A DNA stretch of 64,000 nt from assembly GCF_021534965.1 (NCBI RefSeq), contig NZ_CP091037.1:1528501-1592500 (forward strand), in the 5' to 3' direction. Source of the DNA: Muricauda sp. SCSIO 65647 (GTDB lineage: Bacteria > Bacteroidota > Bacteroidia > Flavobacteriales > Flavobacteriaceae). Made by a program: the position numbers and the translations under genes. The notes beneath the pieces are model-generated. The model was not told the origin of the DNA. It did not search any database and saw only the letters and a list, made by a program, of their open reading frames with translations. Of this stretch, positions 51,723 through 60,791 are shown piece after piece (position 1 is the first letter of the stretch; each line of letters opens with the position of its first letter).

Positions 51723-53012
51723 TTAATTGGATTTCTTGATGACGAACAACCCTGAATTGATATCGTTGACCAGTATCTTTCCGCTTGAAAAATAGGGGTA
51801 TACACTCCAAACCCCATTGAAATCTGCCGTATCGCTACTGGGATACGTGTCAAAGAACCCTTCTTCGACAATGATTTCATCGGCAATCTGTGAAATATCC
51901 AATATTCTGACACCGGCAGTGTAATTGGCCAAATAATACCGGTCGCCCAACACATAGCCGTTATGGTCAATGGCACCGGTCGGACCACTGTACGTGGTAT
52001 GCAATGTAGGGGCATCCAAGTCGGTAAAATCAAACACCAAGGTTCTTGAATCTACCCCAAAGTTCACCTCATCGAGCTCATCTCCCAAAATGAAGTACCG
52101 TTGGTCTTCAGTGAACCAACCTTGATGCGTGTAAGCCAATTGTGGATAGCCCAATGTTGCGATGTCGACCGGATTGGCCTTATCGGTCACATCGGCAATA
52201 ATTACTTGGGTCTCATTGGCCCCAATGAAGATTTCCCTTCCTGTATAATCTGAATCTGGACCGTTATAGGTCACCACTTGCGCGTCATGGGTATACCCTC
52301 GACCGCCATACCCCCCAACACCTACTGGACTTGTCGGATTCGCCACATCCAAAAAATGTGCGCCGCCATTGAATGCATCATTTCTATCAGTACCTACTGG
52401 ATAAGCAAAGCCCACCATTTCATTGATGACGATGTTATGGGCATTGCCAATACCCGTGTACCTGGCATCTGAAGAAAATGTTTCCGGCACATTGGCAACG
52501 TTTCGCAATCGGGTGAGGTCAAACACCTGCATACCATGATTGGCCGATTCTGCCACGATAAAGGCGTGGTTGCCATATACTTTGATATCCCTCCAAACAC
52601 TGCTGCCCGTAGCAGTAGGCAACTTTCCTAAATATACTGGGTTTTGGTCATCTGTAATATCAACGAAGGCCGTACCATTGTCAAGGCCTACCAGAGCATA
52701 CTCGTTATCGGTGTCTGGATCTGTCCATCCCCAAATATCATTGGCCCGTGAAGCATTAAAAGCATTTAAGGGCATTTGAAAAACAAGATCATAGCCTTGA
52801 CATGCATATCCTGCGGCTGACCCTCCCTCACATGGGGCGAATGAATTAGTGGTGTTTCCGGTACCGATATCGGGGTCATCACCGGTCATCGAACCGGCGT
52901 CATCATCGGTTATGGCAATGTCGTCATCGACTTGTATTGGGTCATCACCACTATCAGAAGAGCAGCCAAACAAAAAGAGGCCGAGCAAAAAGACGGGCAA
53001 AAAAAGTCTCAT
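51723..53012 (-). CDS. Choice-of-anchor B family lipoprotein (LVIVD-type propeller)
   Basis: The protein has 429 residues from the ATG at 53012 (MRLFLPVFLLGLFLFGC, lipobox Cys); the frame extends to 53093 without another good start. An Asp-rich linker (IQVDDDIAITDDDAG) precedes a propeller with LVIVD-like blades: TAFVDITDDQNPVYLGKLPT, AFIVAESANHGMQVFDLTRL, THQGWFTEDQRYFILGDELD and IDHNGYVLGDRYYLANYTAG. Many acidic surface residues could bind Ca2+. The role is unknown. It diverges from thiL, with only 60 bases between them. Confidence 0.85.
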   Translation of the reverse strand: MRLFLPVFLLGLFLFGCSSDSGDDPIQVDDDIAITDDDAGSMTGDDPDIGTGNTTNSFAPCEGGSAAGYACQGYDLVFQMPLNAFNASRANDIWGWTDPDTDNEYALVGLDNGTAFVDITDDQNPVYLGKLPTATGSSVWRDIKVYGNHAFIVAESANHGMQVFDLTRLRNVANVPETFSSDARYTGIGNAHNIVINEMVGFAYPVGTDRNDAFNGGAHFLDVANPTSPVGVGGYGGRGYTHDAQVVTYNGPDSDYTGREIFIGANETQVIIADVTDKANPVDIATLGYPQLAYTHQGWFTEDQRYFILGDELDEVNFGVDSRTLVFDFTDLDAPTLHTTYSGPTGAIDHNGYVLGDRYYLANYTAGVRILDISQIADEIIVEEGFFDTYPSSDTADFNGVWSVYPYFSSGKILVNDINSGLFVIKKSN

Positions 53013-53045
53013 GGGGTTTTGCAATTTTATCTTAAAGATACGATT

Positions 53046-53068
53046 TATATTTGTCCGCTGTACTTTTG
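53046..53068 (+). promoter_or_regulatory. -7 boxes upstream of thiL
   Basis: TATATTTG (53046-53053) and TACTTTTG (53061-53068) both fit TAnnTTTG and lie just before ATG 53073. The first leaves a leader of about 13 bases and is the better candidate. Either excludes the far-upstream in-frame start at 52932. Confidence 0.4.
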
Positions 53069-53072
53069 TAAA

Positions 53073-54119
53073 ATGCTTGAAGATAAAAACCAAAAACGTA
53101 CATCACTTGAAAAAATGGGTGAGTTTGGCTTGATCAAACACTTGACCAAAGATTTCCCATTGACACAGCCCTCAACAATGAAAGGCGTTGGCGATGATGC
53201 CGCCGTTCTTGATTTTGCGGGCAAAAAGACAATCGTTTCAACCGATCTTCTGGTCGAGGGCGTTCATTTCGACCTCAGCTATATGCCCTTAAGGCATTTG
53301 GGCTATAAATCGGTCATCGTGAACCTTTCCGATATTTGCGCCATGAATGCCCTGCCCACACAGATTACGGTGTCACTAGCGGTATCGAACCGTTTTTCAC
53401 TTGAAGCTTTAGAAGAGTTTTATGCCGGGGTGGCCACTGCCTGCAAGATTTATGGTGTTGATATGGTAGGCGGCGATACCACTTCGTCAACAAAGGGCAT
53501 GCTCATCAGTGTTACCGCACTTGGTGCCGCCCCTGAAGAGCATATTGTATATCGTTCGGGCACAAAACCCAATGATCTTTTGGTGGTTTCTGGAGACTTG
53601 GGGGGTGCTTATTTAGGCCTTCAAGTTTTGGAACGTGAAAAGGAAGTCTTCAAGGTAAACCCCAATAGCCAACCTGACCTGGACCCCTATTCTTATATCA
53701 TTGAACGACAACTAAAGCCCGAAGCCCGCAAAGACATTATCGAGCTCTTTGAAAAATTGAAAGTACGGCCCACTTCAATGATCGACATCAGTGATGGGCT
53801 TTCATCTGAAATTTTGCACCTCTGCGAGCAAAGTGGGGTAGGCTGCAATCTGTTTGAAGATAAACTGCCACTTGATCCCACGGTAATATCAACTGCAGAA
53901 GAGTTTAAAATGGATAGTACAATGATCGTATTGAGCGGAGGGGAAGACTATGAACTTCTGTTCACCATCGATCAAAAAGATTTTGATAAGATAAAGGGCA
54001 ATCCGAATTTGACGGTAATCGGGCATATGACCGACAAAAAAGAGGGGGCCCATTTAATCACCAGGGCCAATACCAAGATTCCCCTAAAAGCGCAGGGGTG
54101 GAATTCATTTCATGATTAA
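53073..54119 (+). CDS. thiL: Thiamine-monophosphate kinase
   Basis: The protein has 348 residues from ATG 53073 (MLEDKNQKRTSLEKMGEFGL); the frame is open 47 codons upstream but that part overlaps the divergent lipoprotein gene. It phosphorylates thiamine monophosphate to the diphosphate cofactor. Motifs: KGVGDDAAVLDF, STDLLVEGVHFDLSYMP, DMVGGDTTSSTKG, and SGDLGGAYLGLQ, all ATP/Mg sites of the AIR-synthase-like fold. It ends 4 bases into the convergent small gene at 54116. No other thiamine gene is in the window. Confidence 0.95.
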   Translation: MLEDKNQKRTSLEKMGEFGLIKHLTKDFPLTQPSTMKGVGDDAAVLDFAGKKTIVSTDLLVEGVHFDLSYMPLRHLGYKSVIVNLSDICAMNALPTQITVSLAVSNRFSLEALEEFYAGVATACKIYGVDMVGGDTTSSTKGMLISVTALGAAPEEHIVYRSGTKPNDLLVVSGDLGGAYLGLQVLEREKEVFKVNPNSQPDLDPYSYIIERQLKPEARKDIIELFEKLKVRPTSMIDISDGLSSEILHLCEQSGVGCNLFEDKLPLDPTVISTAEEFKMDSTMIVLSGGEDYELLFTIDQKDFDKIKGNPNLTVIGHMTDKKEGAHLITRANTKIPLKAQGWNSFHD

Positions 54120-54370
54120 GCCACGTTCTGCACCATACGGCCACTGCGCTTGCGGTACATATCTTGCAAAGCACTATTGATTTCACGCATTTGGGGCGTG
54201 AGCGCTGATAGTTTTCCGCTAGCGTCGGTCGTTACCTGCTTTTGGCAATGCAGGCACGTGTATTCTTTAATGTGTCCGGTCACTTTTCTTGAGACCACAT
54301 AGTGATGGCCAAAAAGATTGCAGAAAAGAGCACTGAAAAAGTTGCCTTTAGGGGAAGTCGTATTTTTCAT
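54116..54370 (-). CDS. Small conserved-looking protein with a Cys pair
   Basis: The protein has 84 residues. It has GNFFSALFCNLFGHHYVV near the N-terminus and TCLHCQKQVTTDASGKLS in the middle. One Cys, two His and a C-x2-C pair could form a small zinc site. The C-terminal part is helical and basic (MREINSALQDMYRKRSGR). I do not recognise a named family. It overlaps the convergent thiL by 4 bases. The plausible zinc site makes it more than a chance frame. Confidence 0.65.
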   Translation of the reverse strand: MKNTTSPKGNFFSALFCNLFGHHYVVSRKVTGHIKEYTCLHCQKQVTTDASGKLSALTPQMREINSALQDMYRKRSGRMVQNVA

Positions 54371-54468
54371 AAGTCGGTTTTTGGGTGCATTGTACGATTT
54401 GGGGACCGATAATGCTAATTCACTAATTGTTATACGTTTGAAAGTGTTTTTTAGATGTTATCGTTAAA

Positions 54469-54500
54469 ACAGCAACGCCGCTGTACAGCTTTTATTTTTT
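54469..54500 (+). terminator. Orphan terminator-like hairpin
   Basis: ACAGC-AACGCC-GCTGT (54469-54484) is followed by ACAGCTTTTATTTTTT. No plus-strand gene ends just upstream: thiL stops 350 bases earlier and the small minus-strand gene lies between. It may end a thiL-antisense or small transcript, or be chance. Confidence 0.3.
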
Positions 54501-54609
54501 GTATTCATCCTTTTTCGATGAAATACTGATATAGTTCATCTGTAGGGTCGAAATGATGCTGTGGTCAATATACAATATTTGACCTATCTTTCCCAATAAA
54601 ACCAAGCCT

Positions 54610-55914
54610 TTGATATCAAAAAAGCAACTATTTGTAGTCACATTTGCGCTTTTTTCTTTGTTCTTTGGCGCCGGCAATCTCATTTTACCGCCCCAATTGG
54701 GGTTCAAGTCAGGTGAATTTTGGTGGTCGGTGGCACTTGGTTTTTGTCTTTCTGCTGTTTTGATTCCCATTTTGGGCATTTTGGCGCATGCAAAACTGCA
54801 GGGCACCATGTTCGATTTCGCAAAAAAGGTATCTCCGACCTTCAGCTTGTTTTACTGTTATTTGGTGTATGCCATATCTATCAGTCTACCTTCACCACGC
54901 ACTGCATCGGTGACCCATGAAATGGGGGTTGCGCCACTGTTTGGATCCTCCCCGTTGTTGACAAGCACAGTGTATTTTATCTTGGTTTTCATTTTTGTGA
55001 TGAACCGCTCCAAAATACTGGATATCATCGGAAAGCTTATGACGCCGGCCATTATCCTTATTCTTTTCTGTATCATCGGTATTACTGCTTTTTCCATGGA
55101 TTTTTATTTTGGAGGTTCTGAATTCCCCCATCCGTTCTCACATGGCATTTTAGAAGGGTATCAAACTTTTGACGCCATTGGCGCGGTAGTTGTTGGCGGG
55201 GTCATCATCATTTCCATCAACCTAAAAAATACCACAACCGACTATGCGACAAAAAGAAGCCTTATCGCCAAGGCGGGATGGTTGGCGGGTCTCGGACTCT
55301 TTCTCATCTACACCGGACTCATTTTGACGGGGGCCCTCATGCAAGGTGAATTTTCACCTGACATCGGCCGAACCGCAATCTTGAGCGGCATCAGCCTCAA
55401 GACCATGGGCAATACCGCCAACCTTTTTTTGGGTCTTTTGGTGAGCCTCGCTTGTTTTACCACAGCCGTGGGCATCGTTACCGGTACCGCCGATTTTGTC
55501 AAGGGCAGGTTCAATGATTCGCAAAAAGCCTACACCATCACGGCTGTTTTGGGGTGTGCACTAGGGGTCTTGATGGGCCGGTTCAACGTCGATTATATCA
55601 TTGCCGTGGCCATACCGGCACTGATGTTCATTTATCCCATTACCATCGTGTTGATCTTTTTGAACGTATTGCCCGAGAAATGGGTTTCAAAAAGGGTTTT
55701 TCAGTTGACGGTCGCCATGACCATTTTGTTCAGTATTCCAGATTTTCTCTCAAGCCTTGGTTTTGCAGCACACTTGCAAAGTGTTAAAAACTGGATTCCG
55801 CTTTCGGGCTTTCATATGGGATGGGTACTGCCCGCATTGATCACCCTTATTTGTGCCAATGTCATTCAGAACCCCTTCTTTTTTTCTGATAGTGATAAAT
55901 CAGATAAGCAATAG
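54610..55914 (+). CDS. brnQ: Branched-chain amino acid transporter BrnQ
   Basis: The protein has 434 residues. The first in-frame start that fits the family is TTG 54610 (MISKKQLFVVTFALFSLFFG); no ATG precedes the first helix. It has about twelve membrane helices. Signature GAGNLILPPQLGFKSGEFWW follows the first helix. BrnQ takes up leucine, isoleucine and valine with Na+ or H+. It sits in the inner membrane. The 3' end overlaps a minus-strand small membrane-protein gene by 53 bases. Confidence 0.93.
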   Translation: MISKKQLFVVTFALFSLFFGAGNLILPPQLGFKSGEFWWSVALGFCLSAVLIPILGILAHAKLQGTMFDFAKKVSPTFSLFYCYLVYAISISLPSPRTASVTHEMGVAPLFGSSPLLTSTVYFILVFIFVMNRSKILDIIGKLMTPAIILILFCIIGITAFSMDFYFGGSEFPHPFSHGILEGYQTFDAIGAVVVGGVIIISINLKNTTTDYATKRSLIAKAGWLAGLGLFLIYTGLILTGALMQGEFSPDIGRTAILSGISLKTMGNTANLFLGLLVSLACFTTAVGIVTGTADFVKGRFNDSQKAYTITAVLGCALGVLMGRFNVDYIIAVAIPALMFIYPITIVLIFLNVLPEKWVSKRVFQLTVAMTILFSIPDFLSSLGFAAHLQSVKNWIPLSGFHMGWVLPALITLICANVIQNPFFFSDSDKSDKQ

Positions 55915-56038
55915 CCACCAAAGCAACAAAAGGAAGGTATGACCCGATGACCACCCCTATTTCGTAAGCACTATTGGGGGCTTCTTCCATCTTTTTTTCG
56001 ATATCGGGCTGTTGTAAAAGGGCTACTAAAAATTTCAT
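55862..56038 (-). CDS. Small single-pass membrane protein
   Basis: The protein has 58 residues from ATG 56038 (a TTG lies six bases upstream). After an acidic amphipathic start (QPDIEKKMEEAPNSAYEIGV) comes one membrane helix (GSYLPFVALVAIAYLIYHY) and a basic tail (QKKRRGSE). The charge pattern suggests the C-terminus faces the cytosol. It overlaps the end of brnQ by 53 bases on the other strand. It resembles unnamed small proteins of flavobacteria; function unknown. Confidence 0.6.
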   Translation of the reverse strand: MKFLVALLQQPDIEKKMEEAPNSAYEIGVVIGSYLPFVALVAIAYLIYHYQKKRRGSE

Positions 56039-56049
56039 TTTCAAAAAAT

Positions 56050-56076
56050 AGATTTCTCACATGCGTTCGAAATGAC
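56050..56076. repeat. Half copy of the GTCATTTCGA palindromic repeat
   Basis: AGATTTCTC followed by TTCGAAATGAC matches the right arm of the element at 10801-10875. The left arm is missing or replaced by the small gene start. Confidence 0.65.
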
Positions 56077-56106
56077 AATCGATCATTGACAGGCAACGAT
56101 TAACCA

Positions 56107-57399
56107 TCAGCCATTCATCAACTCTTCCAACTCGTCTGCCTCAATGGGAATATCGCGCATCAAATTTAACGGTTCACCAGATTTTTGAATGACCACATCA
56201 TCTTCAAGGCGAATGCCGAATCCCTCTTCAGGTATATAGATGCCCGGTTCTACCGTAAACACCATGTTCGCTTTCATGGGGGTCTTTAAGGCACCATAGT
56301 CATGGGTGTCCAAACCGATATGGTGGCTGGTACCATGCATAAAGTATTTTTTATAGGCGGGCCAATCGGGATTCTCGTTATTCACATCTGCGGCATCCAA
56401 CAACCCCAAGTTCAATAATTCTGAGGTCATGACCTTACCGACTTCTTCATGATATTCTGCCCAAATTGTACCCGGCACGAGCATTTTGGTCGCCTCATTC
56501 TTGACCCTGAGCACAGCTTCGTACACTTCTCTCTGTCGTTTGTTGAACCGCCCGCCCACAGGAATGGTACGGGTCATATCGCTAGAGTAATTGGCATATT
56601 CAGCACCGACATCCATCAAAATCAGATCACCGTCTTTGCATTGTTGGTTGTTTTCGATATAGTGCAGTACGTTGGCATTGTTTCCCGAGGCAATGATGGG
56701 TGTATAGGCAAAGCCTTGGGAACGGTTACGGATGAACTCATGTAGATACTCTGCCTCCAACTCATACTCCCAAACCCCGGGTTTGGTGAATTCCAATATC
56801 CTTCTGAACCCCTTTTCGGTAATGTTGCAGGCCTGTTGCATCAGTTCAATTTCTTCAGGTTCTTTGATTCCCCTGATCTCTTGTAAAATCGGGTTGCTCT
56901 TCGCCCACTGGTGCGCCGGGAAATCTCTTTTGCACTTTTCGATAAAGCGGTCTTCGCGGGTCTGGGTCTCAACGGCCTGGCGATAGTGCTCGTTCGTATT
57001 GAAATAGATGGTTTCGGCCTCGGTCATCAAATCAAAGAAGACCTTGTCGAAATCATTGAGCCAATAAATGGTTTCAATCCCCGAAACCATTGTAGCCTGT
57101 TCTTTGGTGAGCTTGGCCCCCTCCCAAACGGCAATATGCTCATTGGTCTCTCGAACGAACAACACCTCTCGATGCTTAACATTCAATGCATCAGGAAACA
57201 AAAGTAAAATGGTCTCTTCTTGGTCGGCCCCGCTTAAATAAAAGATATCACGGTGCTGTTTGAAAGGCATGGTACTATCTGCGCTGATGGGGTAAATATC
57301 GTTGGAGTTGAACACGGCAATGCTCTTGGGCCGCATTTGCGCCATGAATTTCTTTCGGTTTTTAACGAACAATGAGCTCGGTATTGGGTCGTACTTCAT
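56107..57399 (-). CDS. pepP: Aminopeptidase P family (M24B) metallopeptidase
   Basis: The protein has 430 residues from ATG 57399; the frame is open to 57447 but that adds residues unlike the family. It removes N-terminal residues before proline, using two metal ions. Metal ligands: LMDVGAEYANYSSDMTRTIP (two Asp), FMHGTSHHIGLDTHDYG (His), FTVEPGIYIPEEGFGIRLED (two Glu). The N-terminal creatinase-like domain contains FYLSGADQEETILLLFPDAL. It is cytosolic. Confidence 0.93.
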   Translation of the reverse strand: MKYDPIPSSLFVKNRKKFMAQMRPKSIAVFNSNDIYPISADSTMPFKQHRDIFYLSGADQEETILLLFPDALNVKHREVLFVRETNEHIAVWEGAKLTKEQATMVSGIETIYWLNDFDKVFFDLMTEAETIYFNTNEHYRQAVETQTREDRFIEKCKRDFPAHQWAKSNPILQEIRGIKEPEEIELMQQACNITEKGFRRILEFTKPGVWEYELEAEYLHEFIRNRSQGFAYTPIIASGNNANVLHYIENNQQCKDGDLILMDVGAEYANYSSDMTRTIPVGGRFNKRQREVYEAVLRVKNEATKMLVPGTIWAEYHEEVGKVMTSELLNLGLLDAADVNNENPDWPAYKKYFMHGTSHHIGLDTHDYGALKTPMKANMVFTVEPGIYIPEEGFGIRLEDDVVIQKSGEPLNLMRDIPIEADELEELMNG

Positions 57400-57452
57400 C
57401 GATTGGTTTGCTTTTTTCAAAAGTAGCGATTTGCCAAAGGGACACAAAACAA

Positions 57453-57475
57453 AAAGAGGGCTGTTGGCCCTCTTT
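57453..57475 (-). terminator. Terminator after the Gly-rich small gene
   Basis: AAAGAGGGC-TGTTG-GCCCTCTTT forms a perfect 9-bp stem with a five-base loop. On the minus strand a TTTTTGTTTTG run follows it, so it probably ends the message of the small gene at 57498-57779 before it reaches pepP. Confidence 0.75.
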
Positions 57476-57497
57476 GAAAAAAATGTGTGTCCATTGA

Positions 57498-57779
57498 TTA
57501 TTTTGACATGGCATTTTTTATGGCCCCGATAATGGCCATGATTATGCCACCACCGACACCACCACCGGCCACACTTCCTAAAATGCCAGCAGCATCCATA
57601 CCACCGTCAGTGCCCAAGCCCAGGGCTCCTAAAACATAGCCCCCCAGTCCACCGCCAAGTATTCCTGAGATTGAATTGCCCAGAGTGCCCAAATTCAACT
57701 TGGGCAACAATTTTGCGGCCAGATTGCCTCCAAGGGCTCCTGAAATCAATTGAATGATCAATGGCAAATACTCTTCCAT
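57498..57779 (-). CDS. Small Gly-rich membrane-associated protein
   Basis: The protein has 93 residues. It is rich in Gly, Ala, Leu and Ile, with glycine-zipper-like runs (ISGILGGGLGGYVLGALGLG and SVAGGGVGGGIIMAIIGAIK) and little charge before a short Lys end (KNAMSK). It may insert in the membrane as paired helices. No lipoprotein or Sec signal is seen. Function unknown. It has its own terminator downstream, which supports a real gene. Confidence 0.7.
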   Translation of the reverse strand: MEEYLPLIIQLISGALGGNLAAKLLPKLNLGTLGNSISGILGGGLGGYVLGALGLGTDGGMDAAGILGSVAGGGVGGGIIMAIIGAIKNAMSK

Positions 57780-57891
57780 ATTTATAGTTTTAATGGTTAC
57801 TTGTCAATAAATAAACATAAATTTTGCCATATCGTCAAAATTTTAGTTGATAAATCTAATTTTTATCAGAATTGATAGGTGGTTCGTGGGT

Positions 57892-57922
57892 TTGTTCCTA
57901 CAACTTGCTTTTCCTACCTTTC
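57892..57922 (+). promoter_or_regulatory. Promoter of the sortilin-like gene
   Basis: TTG at 57892-57894, a 20-base spacer and TACCTTTC at 57915-57922 approximate the consensus (last base differs). The ATG at 57945 follows 22 bases later. A small dyad AGGGCTAATTAACCCT lies in the leader. Confidence 0.45.
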
Positions 57923-57944
57923 AGGGCTAATTAACCCTATCGAG

Positions 57945-60791
57945 ATGAGAATACCCTTTTTTCTTTCTGTTTTCCTGATTTTTCAAATGGCCCTGTCACA
58001 GCAACCTGCCACATCTGCTGTACAGGTCATGAAAGCACTGCAACGAAAAGCTGAAATGGCCAAAACTTCTTTGGTCAAGAACATTCCATTAAAAAACATA
58101 GGCCCTTCGATAATGAGTGGCCGCGTTGTCGATTTGGCTGTCAACCCCAACAATCCGACCGAATTTTATACGGCCTACGCCTCGGGCGGTCTGTGGTACA
58201 CCCGTGACAATGGCATTTCTTTCACTCCAATACTGGACAATTCAAATACGCAGAACATCGGCGACATCGCCGTAGATTGGAAAAATGGTATTCTTTGGGT
58301 CGGCACGGGTGAAAACAATTCGTCTCGTTCGTCGTATGCGGGCATAGGTATCTTGAAATCTACCGATGGCGGAAAAACCTGGCAGAACATGGGGCTACAA
58401 GATTCACACCATATCGGTAGAATCATCATCAACCCCAATAAGCCCGATGAAGTGGTCGTCGGTGTAACGGGGCATTTGTATTCACCCAATGAAGAACGGG
58501 GCATTTACAAGACTACCGATGGTGGAAAAACTTGGCGAAAGACACTTTTTGTCAATGCCGAAACCGGCATTATCGATGTGGCACATGCCCCTGATGATTT
58601 TACCATCCAATATGCCGCGGCATGGCAGAAAGACCGAAAAGCCTGGAACTTTACCGGTAACGGTAATACCTCGGGCATCTACAAAAGCGTCGATGGAGGT
58701 AACAGTTGGAATTTGGTCACCGTTTCAGAAAGTGGTTTTCCCACAGGTGATGGAGTCGGTAGAATTGGCCTGGCCGTTTTTGATGACAATACGGTCTATG
58801 CCGTACATGACAACCAATTCAGGCGAGAAAAAACAGTCGGGGAAAAGATAAAAGATGGACTGACCAAGGAAGATTTCAAGACGATGGACAAGGCTTCTTT
58901 TTTGGCGCTCGACAATAAAGAGTTGAATGATTTTCTCAAGACCAATGGTTTTCAAGAAAAGTACCGCGCCGAAAATGTGAAAAACATGGTGCGCGATGGT
59001 GCGGTACAGCCCATTGACCTTGCCAAGTATCTTGAAAATGCCAACTCATTGCTCTTCGATACCCCCGTTATAGGGGCCGAGGTCTATCGCAGTGATGATG
59101 CGGGCAAAACTTGGCAAAAAATGAACAAAGACCATATCGATGACCTCTTTTACAGTTACGGCTATTACTTTGGGCAAATCGGTGTCGACCCCAATGACAA
59201 AGACAAAATCTACCTATCAGGGGTACCGCTCATCATGTCGACCGATGGTGGCAAAACCTACGAGGCCATCGACAAAGAAAACGTACACGCCGACCACCAT
59301 GCCCTATGGATAAATCCAAAGCGGTCGGGCCACCTCATCAATGGCAATGACGGTGGGGTCAATATCACCTATAACGATGGCAAGTACTGGATGAAGAACA
59401 ATTCGCCCACCGTTGGCCAGTTCTATGCCATAAATGTCGATAACGAAGAACCGTATCACGTATATGGTGGTCTGCAAGACAATGGTGTGTGGAAAGGTGC
59501 CCATAACAACGAGGAAAACAGTCGTTGGCTCGCTGAGGGTAAAAATCCTTGGCAGCGCATCATGGGTGGTGATGGCATGCAGGTACAGATTGATAATCGC
59601 AACAGCGATATCGTATATACTGGATTTCAATTCGGAAATTATTTTCGATTGCATTTGGATGAAGGAAAAAACACCCGAATACAGCCCAAACACGAACTGG
59701 GCGAAGCACCTTATCGCTTTAATTGGCAGACACCCATTTTGTTGAGCCCGCACAATCAAGATATTCTATATCTCGGAAGCGATAAACTGCACCGTTCGAT
59801 GAACCAAGGTGATGATTGGGAAGCCATTTCAGACGATTTGACCAAAGGCGGTAAAAAAGGAAATGTCGCCTATGGCACCTTGACCACCATTTCAGAATCA
59901 CCGTTCAAATTCGGATTGATCTATGTAGGTAGTGATGATGGTCTGGTACATGTGACCAAAAATGCTGGGGGCAGTTGGGAGCTTATTTCCAGTTCTTTCC
60001 CCAAAGACTTATGGGTCAGCGAAGTTGCCGCCAGCAAGCACAAAAAAGAACGGGTCTATGTTACCTTGAACGGATACCGGTGGGATGATTTCACTTCTCA
60101 TGTGTACATGAGCGACGACCACGGAAAGACTTGGAAGAATATTTCAAGTAACATTCCCAACTCACCCGTGAATGCTTTGACCGAAGATCCAAAAAATGAA
60201 AATCTGCTCTTTGTAGGCACCGATAACGGATTGTACGCATCGTTCAATCGTGGTGAATCTTGGGAGCTATTTCAAAATGGCATGCCCAACGTAGCGGTAC
60301 ACGATCTGGTGGTTCAACCTGAGGCCAAACATTTGTTGGTGGGCACCCATGGCCGAAGCATTTACAAGGCAGGTATTTCAAGCCTTCAAAAAATGAACGC
60401 CCAGGTAATGGCCAAGAACTTACATGTCTTCGGGGTTGACAACATCAAGCACTCAGAACGTTGGGGCAACAGCTGGAGCTTGTGGAGCAAGCCCAATACT
60501 CCCGGTTTGGATGTGCATTTTTATACTTCGTTTTCCGAGAATATAAATGCTTCTGTGAAAACCATTGATGGTATTGAAGTTAGTTCCACAACAATGCAAA
60601 CAGACAAGGGCCTGAATATCCTTTCCTATGATGTGGCCTTCACAAAAGAAGGAAAAAAGAATTTTTTGAAAAAGAACAAAATGGAATTGAAGGAAGCCAA
60701 AAATGGAAAGACCTACTTGCCCAAAGGCAAGTATTTGGTTGAGATTTCAAACAATAGTGGTCTAGAAAAAGTCGAATTTGAGATAGAATAA
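57945..60791 (+). CDS. Sortilin/VPS10-like BNR propeller protein, full length
   Basis: The protein has 948 residues from ATG 57945 (MRIPFFLSVFLIFQMALSQ, Sec signal); the frame is open upstream to 57879 but the promoter lies there. Two propeller regions contain repeated Asp-boxes: YTRDNGISF, LKSTDGGKTW, YKTTDGGKTW, YRSDDAGKTW and YMSDDHGKTW. The last 120 residues form an extra beta domain. Sortilin-like propellers bind peptides or glycans; a hydrolase role has been assigned to some, but no catalytic pair can be chosen here. It overlaps the DUF2721 gene by one base (TAATG). It is paralogous to the partial gene at 1-675. Confidence 0.88.
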   Translation: MRIPFFLSVFLIFQMALSQQPATSAVQVMKALQRKAEMAKTSLVKNIPLKNIGPSIMSGRVVDLAVNPNNPTEFYTAYASGGLWYTRDNGISFTPILDNSNTQNIGDIAVDWKNGILWVGTGENNSSRSSYAGIGILKSTDGGKTWQNMGLQDSHHIGRIIINPNKPDEVVVGVTGHLYSPNEERGIYKTTDGGKTWRKTLFVNAETGIIDVAHAPDDFTIQYAAAWQKDRKAWNFTGNGNTSGIYKSVDGGNSWNLVTVSESGFPTGDGVGRIGLAVFDDNTVYAVHDNQFRREKTVGEKIKDGLTKEDFKTMDKASFLALDNKELNDFLKTNGFQEKYRAENVKNMVRDGAVQPIDLAKYLENANSLLFDTPVIGAEVYRSDDAGKTWQKMNKDHIDDLFYSYGYYFGQIGVDPNDKDKIYLSGVPLIMSTDGGKTYEAIDKENVHADHHALWINPKRSGHLINGNDGGVNITYNDGKYWMKNNSPTVGQFYAINVDNEEPYHVYGGLQDNGVWKGAHNNEENSRWLAEGKNPWQRIMGGDGMQVQIDNRNSDIVYTGFQFGNYFRLHLDEGKNTRIQPKHELGEAPYRFNWQTPILLSPHNQDILYLGSDKLHRSMNQGDDWEAISDDLTKGGKKGNVAYGTLTTISESPFKFGLIYVGSDDGLVHVTKNAGGSWELISSSFPKDLWVSEVAASKHKKERVYVTLNGYRWDDFTSHVYMSDDHGKTWKNISSNIPNSPVNALTEDPKNENLLFVGTDNGLYASFNRGESWELFQNGMPNVAVHDLVVQPEAKHLLVGTHGRSIYKAGISSLQKMNAQVMAKNLHVFGVDNIKHSERWGNSWSLWSKPNTPGLDVHFYTSFSENINASVKTIDGIEVSSTTMQTDKGLNILSYDVAFTKEGKKNFLKKNKMELKEAKNGKTYLPKGKYLVEISNNSGLEKVEFEIE

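Noticed and set aside
51716-52033. N-terminal extension of the seven-repeat lipoprotein
   Set aside because: The extension overlaps the choice-of-anchor B gene and would bury the lipoprotein signal that starts at 51715.
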